From NCBI GenBank assembly GCA_026873275.1, contig JANTUC010000005.1, positions 992,001 to 1,056,000 on the forward strand: a stretch of 64,000 nt of DNA, in the 5' to 3' direction. Below the pieces are notes generated by a model. The model ran no database searches, was not told where the DNA came from, and was given only the letters and a program-made list of their open reading frames with translations. The stretch is from Pseudopithomyces maydicus. Taxonomy: Eukaryota; Ascomycota; Dothideomycetes; Pleosporales; Didymosphaeriaceae. The translations under genes and the position numbers were made by a program. Positions 35,671-45,832 of this stretch are shown piece by piece (within the stretch, counting starts at the first letter, position 1; the number at the start of each line of letters is the position of its first letter).

Positions 35671-36302
35671 AAATAATAAGAAACTTTTTTATAGCTTTTT
35701 AATTATTTAGGCTTTATTACTCTAGACCCTATATTAGAATATAAAGTTATTAAACAAAATAATGTTTTAAATAACCTATAAGAAGCGTATTATACTAATA
35801 AAATAAATATATTAGAATTAAGGCTACTTAATTAACATATAGAGTACTTAAATTTTATTAATATCTTTTAAGTAGTAGGATAAGATTCCGATCTACTTAT
35901 AAAAATAAAAAAACTACTATTTATTAGGAAATAATATAAACAGTAAATATAAAAATTACTTATTTATTTAAGTTATAGATAGTATACTTAGAATTGAAAA
36001 ATTCTAATATATTAGGGGGTAGTGTAGTAAACTAAAGAGTATATATAATAATTATTAAAATACTATTTAAGTTCTTAAGCAAATTTTAACTTAATTTTTT
36101 AAACTCCTTTCTTTTTAGTATTATTAAAGCCTAAAAAGCTTATAGAGAGCTAGTTATAATAAATATAATAATTTAAAATATTTTTAAAATAAGGCTTAAA
36201 CCCTCGCTATTAAAAATTTAATTATTAATAACTAAGTTTCCCCCTCTACTAATAATTTAAAAATAGTTCTTTAGGTATAAGCTAGGGTAGCTATTTAAAA
36301 AT
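35671..36302 (+). pseudogene. Copia-1 pol segment, domain not resolved
   Basis: Copia-1 sequence between the R2-b and R1d-1 insertions. By position it lies between integrase and RT, a region that is poorly conserved in Copia elements. Peptide-like stretches with Gln-to-stop changes occur, but no specific motif could be read. Confidence 0.45.
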
Positions 36303-36313
36303 ACTATTTATAA

Positions 36314-37373
36314 TTTAAAATCAGCGCAAAAGGTGTCGCGTTAATATAACTATAATAGCGTAAAAACTAGGTAGCAAAAAGATATCTCCCCACTAAATAG
36401 AATAAAAAAGGTAATATATAAAATAATTTATAAAAAGATTTATTAGATTATTATTAGGCTAATTTAGTTATCCTTTTTTATTAGCTATAGTATTAGCAAT
36501 TTAATACTTTAATATTATTCTTATAAGGCTAAGTATTGCGGTGCTTGAAAAAGGCCTATAATACTATAATACCTAGGCCTCTATTTATTTCTATTTATTT
36601 ATTACTATATTTATTTATCTATATTCATCTATTAGTATCTAATTATTATATTGCAGTATATATATCTATAATACGCTTAAAAGCTTTACTAATATTAGTA
36701 TATATCTAAATTACTATTTTATATATTAAGATTATAATTAAGAATTTAATTAAGTCTTACTTTCCTATTTATAAAGATATATTCATAAATAAACTCTATA
36801 ATTAGATTACTATTAAACTTATAAAAAATTTTTTGTTTATAATCCTAGTATTAGTACTAATACTAAATAAAATAATTAAGAATCTCCTTCGCGACGCTCT
36901 TAATCTAACTAAAATAATTAAAAATAGAGAAGTTAACTTAATTTTAAAATAAATAATTAAATTATATCTATTAATATAGGGCTTCAATTCTACTAGCTAT
37001 AGTAATACTGTTATAAAATAGAGGGTTATACTAAAAAATCTTATATAAAAACTAAAAGATACACTTAAAGGCGAAGATTTAAACTTTATAATAGTATTAT
37101 GTAGTATAAATAGTATTATATTTTTAAAAAAATATTTAAAATCACTATATAGTGCGTAGCTACCTTAATATAATATTTATATTTAGTTAGTTACGCAGAT
37201 ATCTATATACTAGTAAATAATTATATTTAATAGGCGTATAGGGTCGCGGAGGGATAAGTACTATAAAATAGGTAGATTTAGCTCTGTAATGCCATCTTAC
37301 CCGGTAAAAAATTTGATAATAAGATTATGTGACACAGATAATGCCCTAGTGGGGCGCCACTAAAATAAAACAC
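36314..37373 (-). mobile_element. R1d-1: divergent R1-family retroposon
   Basis: About 1060 bp with a likely 11-bp duplication, actatttataa (36303-36313 and 37374-37384). On minus the 5' portion contains the hairpin gtggcgccc/gggcattat, preceded by about 13 extra nt relative to other copies, then the acagagctaaatctacctat block shared with R1d-2. The 3' portion aligns with R1-C (aaaggtgtc, atctcccc, ttaggctaatttagttat on the plus strand). It joins the R1 and R1d subfamilies as one family. A 61-codon frame at 36802-36987 is a chance opening. Confidence 0.7.
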
Positions 37374-37384
37374 ACTATTTATAA

Positions 37385-37562
37385 AGAGATTTTAATATTA
37401 TTAAAAATAGAAATCTAGGAGAAAATTTTAAATAACTTAATAGATAAGCGCCCGCTCCCACTAAAGTAAATATTTATATATAAATATAATAAAAATAGCT
37501 ACTTTACTAAGTATAAAGCTTATATAATAATTAAAAAAGATTTATAGTAGATTAACTTAATT
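37385..37562 (+). pseudogene. Short Copia-1 pol segment
   Basis: A remnant between R1d-1 and R1-C. It precedes the recognisable RT directly, so it is probably the start of the RT region. No motif is readable on its own. Confidence 0.4.
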
Positions 37563-37574
37563 ACCTCTATTTAT

Positions 37575-38630
37575 GTTTTATAGAATAGTAAAAAGGTGTC
37601 CAGTCAGTCAACTAGACGTTATAAAAATAATTAATAAAAGAGTGTCTCCCTACTAGACAGCAGAAAAATATAGCGTATAAAAATTAATAAGTAAAAACGC
37701 TTTATTTTACTTAAATTATTATTAAGCTAATCTAGTTATATCCTTTTAGTTACTCTATAGTACTAGAGCCTTAATACCTTAATTATCTTTTAAAGGTTAG
37801 GTATTATATAGGCGTAATAGTACTATACCTATATAGCACTTAAGCTATCTTTTTCTTCTACTATTATTATATCCGCGCAGCAGAGTATATATATAATTTA
37901 ATATAAAATAGGGCCTTTATTAATAACTACTTATTAGCCGTTCCTACCACCTTATATATTAAGATTAAAATAACTACTAAATCTTAACTACCTATATTTA
38001 AAAATATATTAAATAATATTGCCTATATATAAGCTGCTAAAATTATAGAGTTATTATAATTTTTTAAGCACTTTAAACCAGCTAATTTAATAATTAAAGG
38101 CCTTTAAAGCAGCGCTTTTAACTTAGTAATTTTTATTAGATTTTATAAAGAGGTTACCTTAACTATAGATTAAGTAATTAAAATATATCTTTTAACATAG
38201 TATATTATTACTATATACCTAGGGTATAGTCCTACTATAAAATAAATAATTAAGCTAAGAGAGCTTATAGCTAAGTAGAAAATAAAAAAGGGGGAAATCT
38301 TAGAGAAGCACTTAAACTTTATAATAAAATTAATAAATAAGGCTAGCACTATATTCTTAAAGTTATTATTAAAGGTAGTTACTTAGTACTAAGTAACTTA
38401 AAGAGTTAAAAAATACTGCGCGACTGCCTTAAGCAGGTATTAATTATTATTAATTTATATATAGAGTGTTTATGTGCTAGTAAATAATTATAATTAATAA
38501 GTATAGGGGGAGCAGAGGATGCTATAATTAAATAAAAATAAATAGATAACTCTATGATACTATTTATATCTAGTATAAAAAGGGTGACAATTATACTAGG
38601 ATACAGATAACGCCCCAAAGGGGCGCCACC
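37575..38630 (-). mobile_element. R1-C: best-preserved R1 retroposon
   Basis: 1056 bp with the perfect 12-bp duplication acctctatttat (37563-37574 and 38631-38642). On minus, hairpin 1 is ggtggcgcccc-ttt-ggggcgttatc (38606-38630), an 11-bp stem with three G:U pairs. Hairpin 2 is ctagtataa/ttatactag (38570-38600), with gtcaccc in its loop. Near the 3' end gtctagt and actggac form a 7-bp stem. The end is A-rich (ctataaaac). A 70-codon frame at 38406-38618 is broken by indels in the other copies. It is inserted in Copia-1 RT. Confidence 0.85.
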
Positions 38631-38642
38631 ACCTCTATTTAT

Positions 38643-39192
38643 ACTATAATATTTATAATAAGATTATTTTAAACTGTGATTATAATTATAGTAAAATTTA
38701 ACTTAAAAATTTTATAGTTTAATATAATAGGCGTGTTTTAAAATATTTTTATTAATAAGAATAATTCTATACTCTATAAGCTGCCTAATAATTATTATAA
38801 ATTAAAATATTATATCAAGCTTAAGAGACTTTTTTATAGGCTAAAGAATTCATTTTTTTATAATATAAGGAATTTTTAAGCATTTTATTAGTAATTAGCC
38901 TTTACGTCTTTAATAAGAAGTTATATATATTTTTTAATAAAAATTAAAAGATTTTTATACTTTTTTATATAAATAATATTCTAGTTCTCTACTATAAGGA
39001 TTAGTAGAAAAAAGCTATAAAATTTATTAAATAAGTTTAGAATAAATATAAGCTTAAAAAAAGGACCTATAAAATAGGTTTTAGGAGTTTAGGTAATTAA
39101 AAATAAAAAAATTAAAATAATTACCTTTATTTATAATATTTATATTAAAAAGGTAGCTAAAAAATTTAATCTAAACTTAATAGTATGATTTA
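38643..39192 (+). pseudogene. Copia-1 reverse transcriptase (dead)
   Basis: Reads a Copia RT tail: an RLFYRLK-like YGL-K-Q motif, then FFI-NNILVLYYKD at the Y-V-D-D-I position, then a KKAIKFIKQV-like helix and KLKKGPIKxVLGVQVIKNKK, corresponding to L-G-x-x-x-x-F-L-G-I-E-V. This confirms Ty1/Copia. The catalytic Asp pair is altered and Trp codons are stops. The sequence ends where R1-G begins at about 39193. Confidence 0.85.
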
Positions 39193-39325
39193 TGGAATGG
39201 TAAAAAGATGTCTAGTCAGTTAACTAGATATTATAAAAATAATTAATAAAAGAGTATCTCCCTACTAGACAGCAGAAAAATATAATATATAAAAATTAAT
39301 AAGTAAAAAAGCTTTATTTTACTTA
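39193..39325 (-). mobile_element. R1-G fragment 1 (3' end of a split R1 copy)
   Basis: The 3' terminal about 133 bp of R1 (plus: ggaatggtaaaaagatgtc through gctttattttactta), cut exactly at the Tc1-2 left end. The complementary 5' portion of R1 lies at 45419-45832. About 515 bp of R1 between the two is missing. The outer flanks carry no matching duplication, unlike the intact R1 copies. Confidence 0.75.
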
Positions 39326-39363
39326 CAGTAGGGTGACAGATAAAAAGCGTAATCTAAAAAATT

Positions 39364-39528
39364 ATATAAGGAGGATACCCTCCCAGCGTCTAAGACCACT
39401 TATACCCTATTTAAGCGCTAGCGCCGCGTTAGCATAGCACATAAAAAAGAAAGCTAAAAGGAATAGGGGTTTAAATAGAAATTAATTTTATCATTTATTA
39501 GAGACCTGCTCGCTACTATACCTATTCT
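39364..39528. mobile_element. Small GC-richer insertion in the Tc1-2 subterminal region
   Basis: Compared with Tc1-1, about 165 bp are added between ctaaaaaatta and aaattgctttttt. The insert includes ggaggataccctcc and gcgctagcgccgcgttagc, is clearly richer in G and C than its host, and may be bounded by a 6-bp aaattR duplication. It could be a small non-autonomous DNA element, but no terminal inverted repeat is obvious. Confidence 0.5.
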
Positions 39529-39566
39529 AATAAATTGCTTTTTTAAAAAATTTTAATAAATTTAGT

Positions 39567-40623
39567 GTGTTTTATAGAATAGTAAAAAGGTGTCTAGTCA
39601 GTTAACTAGACGTTGTAAAAATAATTAATAAAAGAGTGTCTCCTTACTAGATAGTAGAAAAATATAGTATATAAAAATTAGTAAGTAAAAATACTTTATT
39701 TTACCTAAATTATTATTAGGCTAACTTAATTATATCTCTTTAGTTACTTTATAGTACTAGAGCCTTAACACTTTAATTATTTTTTAAAGGCTAAGTATTA
39801 TATAGATATAATAGTATTATATTTATATAGCACTTAAGCTATCTTTTTCTTTTATTGTTATTATATCTGCGTAGTAGAGTATATATATAATTTAATATAG
39901 AATAGGGCCTTTATTAATAACTACCTATTAGCTATTTCTATTACCTTATATATTAAAATTAAAATAACTACTAAACCTTAATTACCTATATTTAAAAATA
40001 TATTAAATAATATTGCCTATATATAAGCTGCTAAAATTATAAAATTATTATAATTTTTTAAGTATTTTAAACCAGCTAATTTAGTAATTAAAAATTTTTA
40101 AAATAGCGCTTTTAACTTAGCAATTCTTACTAAGTCTTATAAAGAGGTTACCTTAACTATAAATTAAGTAATTAAAAATATCTTTTAATATAGTATATTA
40201 CTACTATATACTTAAAATATAGTTCTACTATAAAGTAAATAATTAAGCTAAAAGAGCTTATAGCTAAGTAAAAAATAAAAGAGGGGGAAATTTTAAAAAA
40301 ATATTTAAACTTTATAATAAAATTAATAAGTAAGGCTAGTATTATATTTTTAGAATTATTACTTAAAGTAATTACTTAATACTAAATAATTTAAAAAGTT
40401 AAAAAGCACTGCGCGACTGCCTTAAATAAGTATTAATTTTTATTAATTTATATATAGGGCGTCTGTGTGCCGGTAGATAATTATAATTAATAAGTATAAG
40501 GGGGAGTAGAGGATACTATAGTTAAATAAAAATAGATAGATAGCTCTATAATACTATTTATACTTAGTATAAAAAGGGTGATAATTATACTAGGATATAG
40601 ATAACGCCCTAAAGGGGCGCCAC
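39567..40623 (-). mobile_element. R1-E: R1 retroposon inside Tc1-2
   Basis: 1057 bp with a 13-bp duplication, taataaatttagt at 39554-39566 and taataaattaagt at 40624-40636 (one difference). It is full length with both 5' hairpins (minus strand start gtggcgccccttt) and the standard 3' end. Its presence inside Tc1-2 shows that R1 was active after that Tc1 insertion. Confidence 0.85.
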
Positions 40624-41016
40624 TAATAAATTAAGTATTAATTTTTGATTTTTTTAAATATTGAACTTTTAGAAAAAATTATAAAGTTTATTTTTTTATT
40701 TAAAACCACCTAAATAGGCTTAGTCTTTTTTTTAAAAATTAGTTAAAGTTAGGGTTAAAAAAAGCAAAAATCAAAATCCTTAATATTTATTTTTAAACTT
40801 ATAATTTTTAATTTTTTAATTTTCTAACCTAATATGGTTAGTACAGGTCACGTAACTGAATTTTCGAGACTAGTTTACTTACTAAATAATTTATTAGTAT
40901 TATAGTCAATTTTAATCTAAAAATTACATAAGCTTAAATCACGTAATTGTTTAATAGTCTTTTAGCTTATAGTAATATCTTTTTACTTTTTAATTTTAAA
41001 TACCTATTTCCTTAAA

Positions 41017-42291
41017 ATGGCTCCAAAATTCTCAAAATTTAAAAAAGGTAGAAGAATTATATATTAATAATATTTCTATTAATACTATTTCAAATATTAT
41101 AAAAAAGCCTAAATCGTCAGTTTATAACGCAATTTGTCGAATTAAAGACAAAAAACAAAATAAAAATATAAAAACCCTAGATTTAAAAAAGACTCAAAAT
41201 AAGCTAATTAAAAAATTTAAAATAGACAAAAAAGGATTATTAATTGAGATTTTATGAAAAATTTAAAAGTACAAAATAATGAGTTATTATTGATTAATAA
41301 TTTAGATTTTTCAAAACGGACGTTACAAAGGTTTTTAAAAGAGGAGGGTTATTCTTATAATATATCTTTTAAAAGGGCTTATTTAAATAAATTTAAAAAA
41401 AAGCGTTTTTCTTACGCTAAAAAATAATTAAAAAATATAAAAAATATAAATTTTTATAAAGTTATTTTTTCTAATAAGTCAGTAATAGAAAGAGGACATG
41501 GATCTAGACAAGAGTATTATAGAAAAAGAAGAAAATTTAAAATAGGTGACAGTTTGGTTTCAAATATTAATAGAGGTACGTAAAATAGATTTTTTAAAAA
41601 ACTAAAATATTTAAAAATTTCTATTTAAATTATAGAATTTTTTAAATATTTTAATTTTTTATAATATTGCTTAGTATTTAAAATATAGGGCATAATATTT
41701 CGGTTCAAGTTTGGAGCGCTATTTGGATAGGAGGAAGGTTGAATTTAGTCTTTATAAAAGACTCTTTAAATAAGACGTCTTTTAAAACAGAGGACTATAT
41801 TGAAAAAGTTCTTAAAAAGAAGTTAAACCGTATATTAAACACGGTAAATATTACCTTTTTATTTTACCCCTTTTTTTAATATATGATAATATATAATTAT
41901 ATATTATTATATATTAATTTTTTTCTATAAACTTTATACTAATATCTAATTAGGTTGGCAATTTCAACAAGATAACTTAAAAATTTATAAAAGTAATAAA
42001 GCTTTATTATGGTTTAACTGTAATAAAATTAAGCTTTTTACTTACCTAGCTTTCAGTCCTGATTTAAATCCTATAGAAAATATTTAGTCTATTTTAAAAA
42101 ATAGAGTTAATAAACGCTATAATTGGCGTTTACTAAATATTTTAAAATTAGAGGATTTAAATAAGTATAAAAGAGTTATTTCTGAAGAGTGGCATAAAAT
42201 ACTACAAGAAATAATAGATAATTGTATATTATCTATACCTTAATAATATATGGACTTAAAGGAGGCTAAGGGGTCTTATACTCAGTATTAA
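41017..42291 (+). pseudogene. Tc1-2 DD34E transposase (dead)
   Basis: ATG at 41017 (MAPKFSKF), an N-terminal helix-turn-helix (ISINTISNIIKKPKSSVYN), and two apparent introns, about 41576-41688 (gtacgt...tatag) and 41844-41953 (gtaaat...attag). The core reads VIFSNKSVIERGHG, where S-D-E-S became S-N-K-S by two TGA-to-TAA changes, so the first catalytic Asp is lost. The second Asp (WQFQQDN) and the Glu 34 residues later (FSPDLNPIEN) remain. A 2-nt loss near 41045 and a 1-nt loss near 41815 relative to Tc1-1 shift the frame. TAG replaces the Trp after PIENI. Confidence 0.92.
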
Positions 42292-43141
42292 ATAAATTTA
42301 ATACTTCATTTATCTTGTTGAAATTGAATTTTTTTAATTAATTATTGTAAAAAAATTAGTTAATAAATATCAAAAGCTTTTTTAATATTTTTATTAATTT
42401 AAGACTAGTTATAGAATAAAACCAAGAAAACTAGATTTTATACGCGAAAAAAAATTATAATTAATTATATTTTATACTTTTTTCTACCCTGAAATCACTG
42501 CCAAATCTACCCCCTAAAAGATTATATAAGCTAGGTAAGGGCTAAACTAAAAAAAACCTTTAGATTTTCTCTATTTTTTTATCATTTTTTCATAATTTTA
42601 TCTAATTATTTGATAGAGTTATAAGCTTTTAAAAACTATTAAAAAAACGATTACGCTTTTTATCTGTCACCCTACTGTATATACTACTCTATTATCTAGA
42701 CTATTATACGAACTAATTTAGAATATTATACTTTATATATAGTATTATAGAAGCAGTATAAGTTAATTAATTATTTTTACTATATTAAGTTTATAAAGCC
42801 TAGGAATGCGATATATTTCTATTATATTAATTTAAATATTATATAAGCGGTGTATAGCAACTTAAAAATAAAAATAATATAAAAATTAGTCTTATAAAAT
42901 AATAAGAATAATAAGAACTATACTAAGCTATTAAATAGTTTTTATAAGTATTTAGTAAAATACTAATAATAATAAGACTTTAAGAATCTATCTAAATTAG
43001 GCTATATAAAAGTATAAAAAGATAAAAAGGATTTTCTACCTAAATAAAAGATTATTTATTTTAAGTTTAAGTAGAAAAAATACCCTATTAAGACTAAAAT
43101 AGTTTATATTTTAAATTTATACCTCCTCTATAAATTAACTG

Positions 43142-43323
43142 GCAATATAATTAAGCAGTAATATATAATATTATTTTAATTTATTTATATTTAAAATAAC
43201 GGATATATAATAGGGAATCTAAAAATAGGTACGCAATATAATTAAGCAGTAATATATAATATTATTATAATTTATTTATATTTAAAATAACGGATATATA
43301 ATAGGGAATCTAAAAATAGGTAC
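43142..43323 (+). repeat. 91-bp tandem duplication in LTR-A copy 2
   Basis: The unit starting gcaatataattaagcag occurs at 43142 and 43233, almost identical, ending aaaaataggtac each time. Copies 1 and 3 of LTR-A have it once. The two units differ at very few positions despite heavy RIP, so the duplication probably arose after most of the mutation. Confidence 0.88.
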
Positions 43324-43771
43324 TTATAAAAAAATTATACTTATCTATTAGTATTTAACTATAGCCCTATATACACCCTTAAAATACTTAAATATATTTA
43401 GGGGTATTAAATAGCCCTTTCTAGGCAATAATAGATTAATTCTTAAAAATATAATTATATAGATATTAATCTATTAAAAATTATAAAATAGTATTTAAGT
43501 AAAGCAGCCCCTATATAATCTACTTAGAAGAGAGAATTTTATAAAAAAATAATAAAAAAAGATAATATAAATCTTTTATAATAATATTACCGCTTAGGCT
43601 ATTTAAGTATAAAAGATTTATAAGGTGGCTAAAAAAAAGCCTTTAAATTAAAATCTATTAAATAATATAAGCTACTAAATTAATTATACCTTTTTACCTA
43701 AAGCTAATACGCCAACTCTATAATATTTAAAACTAATTTTATTTAAAATAACGCAATAATAATATTTATAT

Positions 43772-44887
43772 TTTTTTGATGAGAAAGTCGCTGTTTGTAA
43801 CTACTTAGTGGTAAGAAAATATACTTTATATACTATTTAATTAATAACCGGCTTTTAAAAAGTGCTTTTTTTTATTTATATAATTACAGCGTAGTTTAAA
43901 CTTACGCTATTATATAATTGCTAAAGTTATAGGATACTAGAGTATACTCCTCTATTTAGCTCTATTGTCTAATATAGATAGTTATATTGTATAATAATAG
44001 ATAATAGAGGATAATAATAGATAATAACTTAAATAAGAGCTTAATTTTATATTTAATTCTTAAAGTTTTTTATTTAACTTTAGGGCTAGTTTATAGTATT
44101 AGCTTCTTCTTAACGCCTAATATAATTTTTATATATATTTTAACCTAGTTGCAGTGCATATTATACTATTATAAATTTTAAGTTTTATATACCTATTTTT
44201 ATTTTTTAATATAAAGTTATCCTTTGCCGGTACACTAACTTCTAAGTAATATAATTTAATTAATATTAATAATTTTTTTAGTCTAAACAACGCGGTGTAG
44301 ATAAAACTTTAAGTATATATTAAAAAGCTAGAAATTAATAATAAAATAGTTATAATATTGCAGCTCTTAGTACTAAAGACTAAATTTAAGATAGCTTTTA
44401 ATTCTAGTAGATTAAATATAAATATATACTTATGCTTGTTCTAATATAAATAGAGTTTTATAGTATAAGTAATTTTAATTATATAATAAATGAGCTTAGG
44501 ATTATAGAAATAATTCTAAATAATAAAAAATACTGGATAATAGAGGATATAAAGACTAAAGATAAAAATAAAAAGATAATAAAAAAGAAGGTAGACTTAG
44601 GTAATAAAATAAAAAAGATACTAGAGCCTTATAAAGGTATAAATTAGTTAGTAAAAGTAATAGAGTTTTATAAGTTCCTTATAAGTAAAAAATAGCTATC
44701 TATATTATTTATATTAAATGGTTATCTGCTGTGGTGATTAGTACTAGGGTATTAATAAATATTTATTAAAATGAATTTTTATGTAATTAAATAAATCTTA
44801 TATATATATTTTATAACTAATTAAATAATTGCTCGGTGTATTAATCATTAGAACTTTCTAGAACCTGTGGGTCTCGATTGAGACCGG
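43772..44887 (-). mobile_element. R2-c: full-length R2 retroposon inside LTR-A copy 2
   Basis: About 1116 bp with the perfect 11-bp duplication aatatttatat (43761-43771 and 44888-44898). On minus it starts with the ggtctc-aatc-gagacc hairpin (44870-44885), then cacaggttctagaaag. Near the 3' end are the stem agcgta/tacgct around agtttaaac, the tail agccggttattaatta shared with SINE-1, and an A7 run. Confidence 0.85.
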
Positions 44888-45081
44888 AATATTTATATAA
44901 TAATAAAATACTGCTAATAAGGGCCGTAGTATATAGAAAGGATTATATAAAAAATAATTATTATTTCTTTTTAAAAAGGTAAAATTATTAATTATATTAA
45001 TATATCTATTATAATAGGAGAATTCGATTTTTGATTTTTTAATTTTATAATAGAACTATAAGATAAAAAGTTTAAAAAAAT

Positions 45082-45418
45082 TATATTATAAAGATGTAGT
45101 CTCCCTATAAATAAATAATTAGATTAATTAATTATATAATATTAAATAAGGGTTTAGTTAGTATATCTATTAGTAGAAATTCTTAATAGGAGGATTATTC
45201 TACCTTTATATTTTATAATTTAGATAAGGATGATAATAAGGCCTTTTTATTAAATAGTTTTAATTTATTATATATATTATATCTATTTATTATATTTATA
45301 TAGTAAATCTTCTAACTACTACTACTATAGGCGCCTAATATTCCTAGATTTCTTACTTTACTAGGGACGTCCACAGGATCCTAATTAAAAATCCTTATAT
45401 ATACCTAGCACTGCTTTA
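45082..45418 (+). repeat. LTR-A copy 2, 3' LTR
   Basis: 337 bp, aligning end to end with the LTRs at 8824 and 20930. It begins tatattataaagatg and ends gcactgcttta. It is the only LTR of this copy. Confidence 0.9.
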
Positions 45419-45832
45419 ATACTTAAAATATAGTTTTATTATAAGATAAATAATTAAGCTAAAAGAGCTTATAGCTAAGTAGAAAATAAAAAAAGAAATT
45501 TTAAAAAAATACTTAAACTTTATAATAAAATTAATAAATAAGGTTAGCACTATATTCTTAAAGTTATTATTTAAAGTAGTTACTTAGTACTAAGTAACTT
45601 AAAGAATTAGAAAGCACTATATAACTATTTTAAATAAATACTATTTATCATTATTTTATATATAGGGTATCTATATACCGGCAGACAGTTGAAATTAATA
45701 AATATAAAAAGGGAGTAGAGGATACTATAATTAAATAAAAATAAATAAATAGCTTTATAATGCTATTCATACTTAGTATAAAAAGGGTGATAATAATACT
45801 AGAATATAGATAACGCCCTAAAGGGGCGTCAC
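45419..45832 (-). mobile_element. R1-G fragment 2 (5' end of a split R1 copy)
   Basis: The 5' about 414 bp of R1, ending on the plus strand in gataacgccctaaaggggcg (hairpin 1). It starts directly after the LTR-A copy 2 LTR. Together with 39193-39325 it gives an R1 lacking about 515 internal bp. Both fragments have the same orientation, so they may be the two sides of one R1 hit by LTR-A and then deleted, or two separate copies. Confidence 0.75.

Larger units (their letters stand above)
29145..39192 (+). mobile_element. Copia-1: Ty1/Copia pol remnant broken by nested elements
   Basis: Readable Copia pieces run in order on the plus strand: gag-pre-integrase and integrase at 29290-31132, then undetermined pol at 34406-34530, 35671-36302 and 37385-37562, then RT at 38643-39192. 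Integrase before RT is the Ty1/Copia order. Inserted into it are Tc1-1 (31135-34403), R2-b, R1d-1 and R1-C, each with its own target duplication. I could not identify Copia LTRs. The left limit is only the end of Gypsy-B, and the right end runs into the split R1-G. Confidence 0.8.
39326..42677 (+). mobile_element. Tc1-2: second Tc1/mariner element with nested insertions
   Basis: Terminal inverted repeats of about 29 bp start cagtagggtgacagataa and are perfect, with TA on both sides (39324-39325 and 42678-42679). It is 3352 bp, of which R1-E accounts for about 1.07 kb and another about 165-bp insertion sits near the left end. It aligns with Tc1-1 throughout but is in opposite orientation. The left flank is R1 and the right flank is LTR-A internal sequence, so the locus was rearranged. 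Confidence 0.92.
42680..45418 (+). mobile_element. LTR-A copy 2: 3' fragment only
   Basis: Begins at the Tc1-2 right end at a point equal to about 19743 of LTR-A copy 1 and continues to the end of the 3' LTR (45082-45418, 337 bp, ending gcactgcttta). R2-c interrupts it at 43772-44887. It has a private 91-bp tandem duplication. It covers only the unexplained 3' region and the LTR, with no pol. After the LTR the sequence is R1, so this element once inserted in an R1 copy. Confidence 0.88.

Noticed and set aside
36802..36987. 61-codon minus-strand open frame
   Set aside because: It falls inside R1d-1. It is not maintained in R1d-2 or the R1 copies.
38406..38618. 70-codon minus-strand open frame at the 5' end of R1-C, which could have been an R1 protein
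   Set aside because: It has no ATG start (it begins at a TTG), and R1-A and R1-B have indels and stops in the same stretch, so no frame is conserved.
37575..38630. R1 as a solo LTR
   Set aside because: Duplications are 11-16 bp, not 4-6. The ends are not TG...CA, and no internal element flanked by two R1 copies in direct orientation exists here.
38570..38630. A known self-cleaving ribozyme (HDV-like or hammerhead) at the R1 5' end
   Set aside because: Two simple hairpins are visible, but I could not place the HDV-type double pseudoknot or a hammerhead core. RIP could hide it, so this stays only a test to run on a de-RIPped consensus.
41017..42291. Tc1-2 as an autonomous, active transposon
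   Set aside because: It has lost the first catalytic Asp, carries TAG in place of a conserved Trp, and has two frameshifts relative to Tc1-1.
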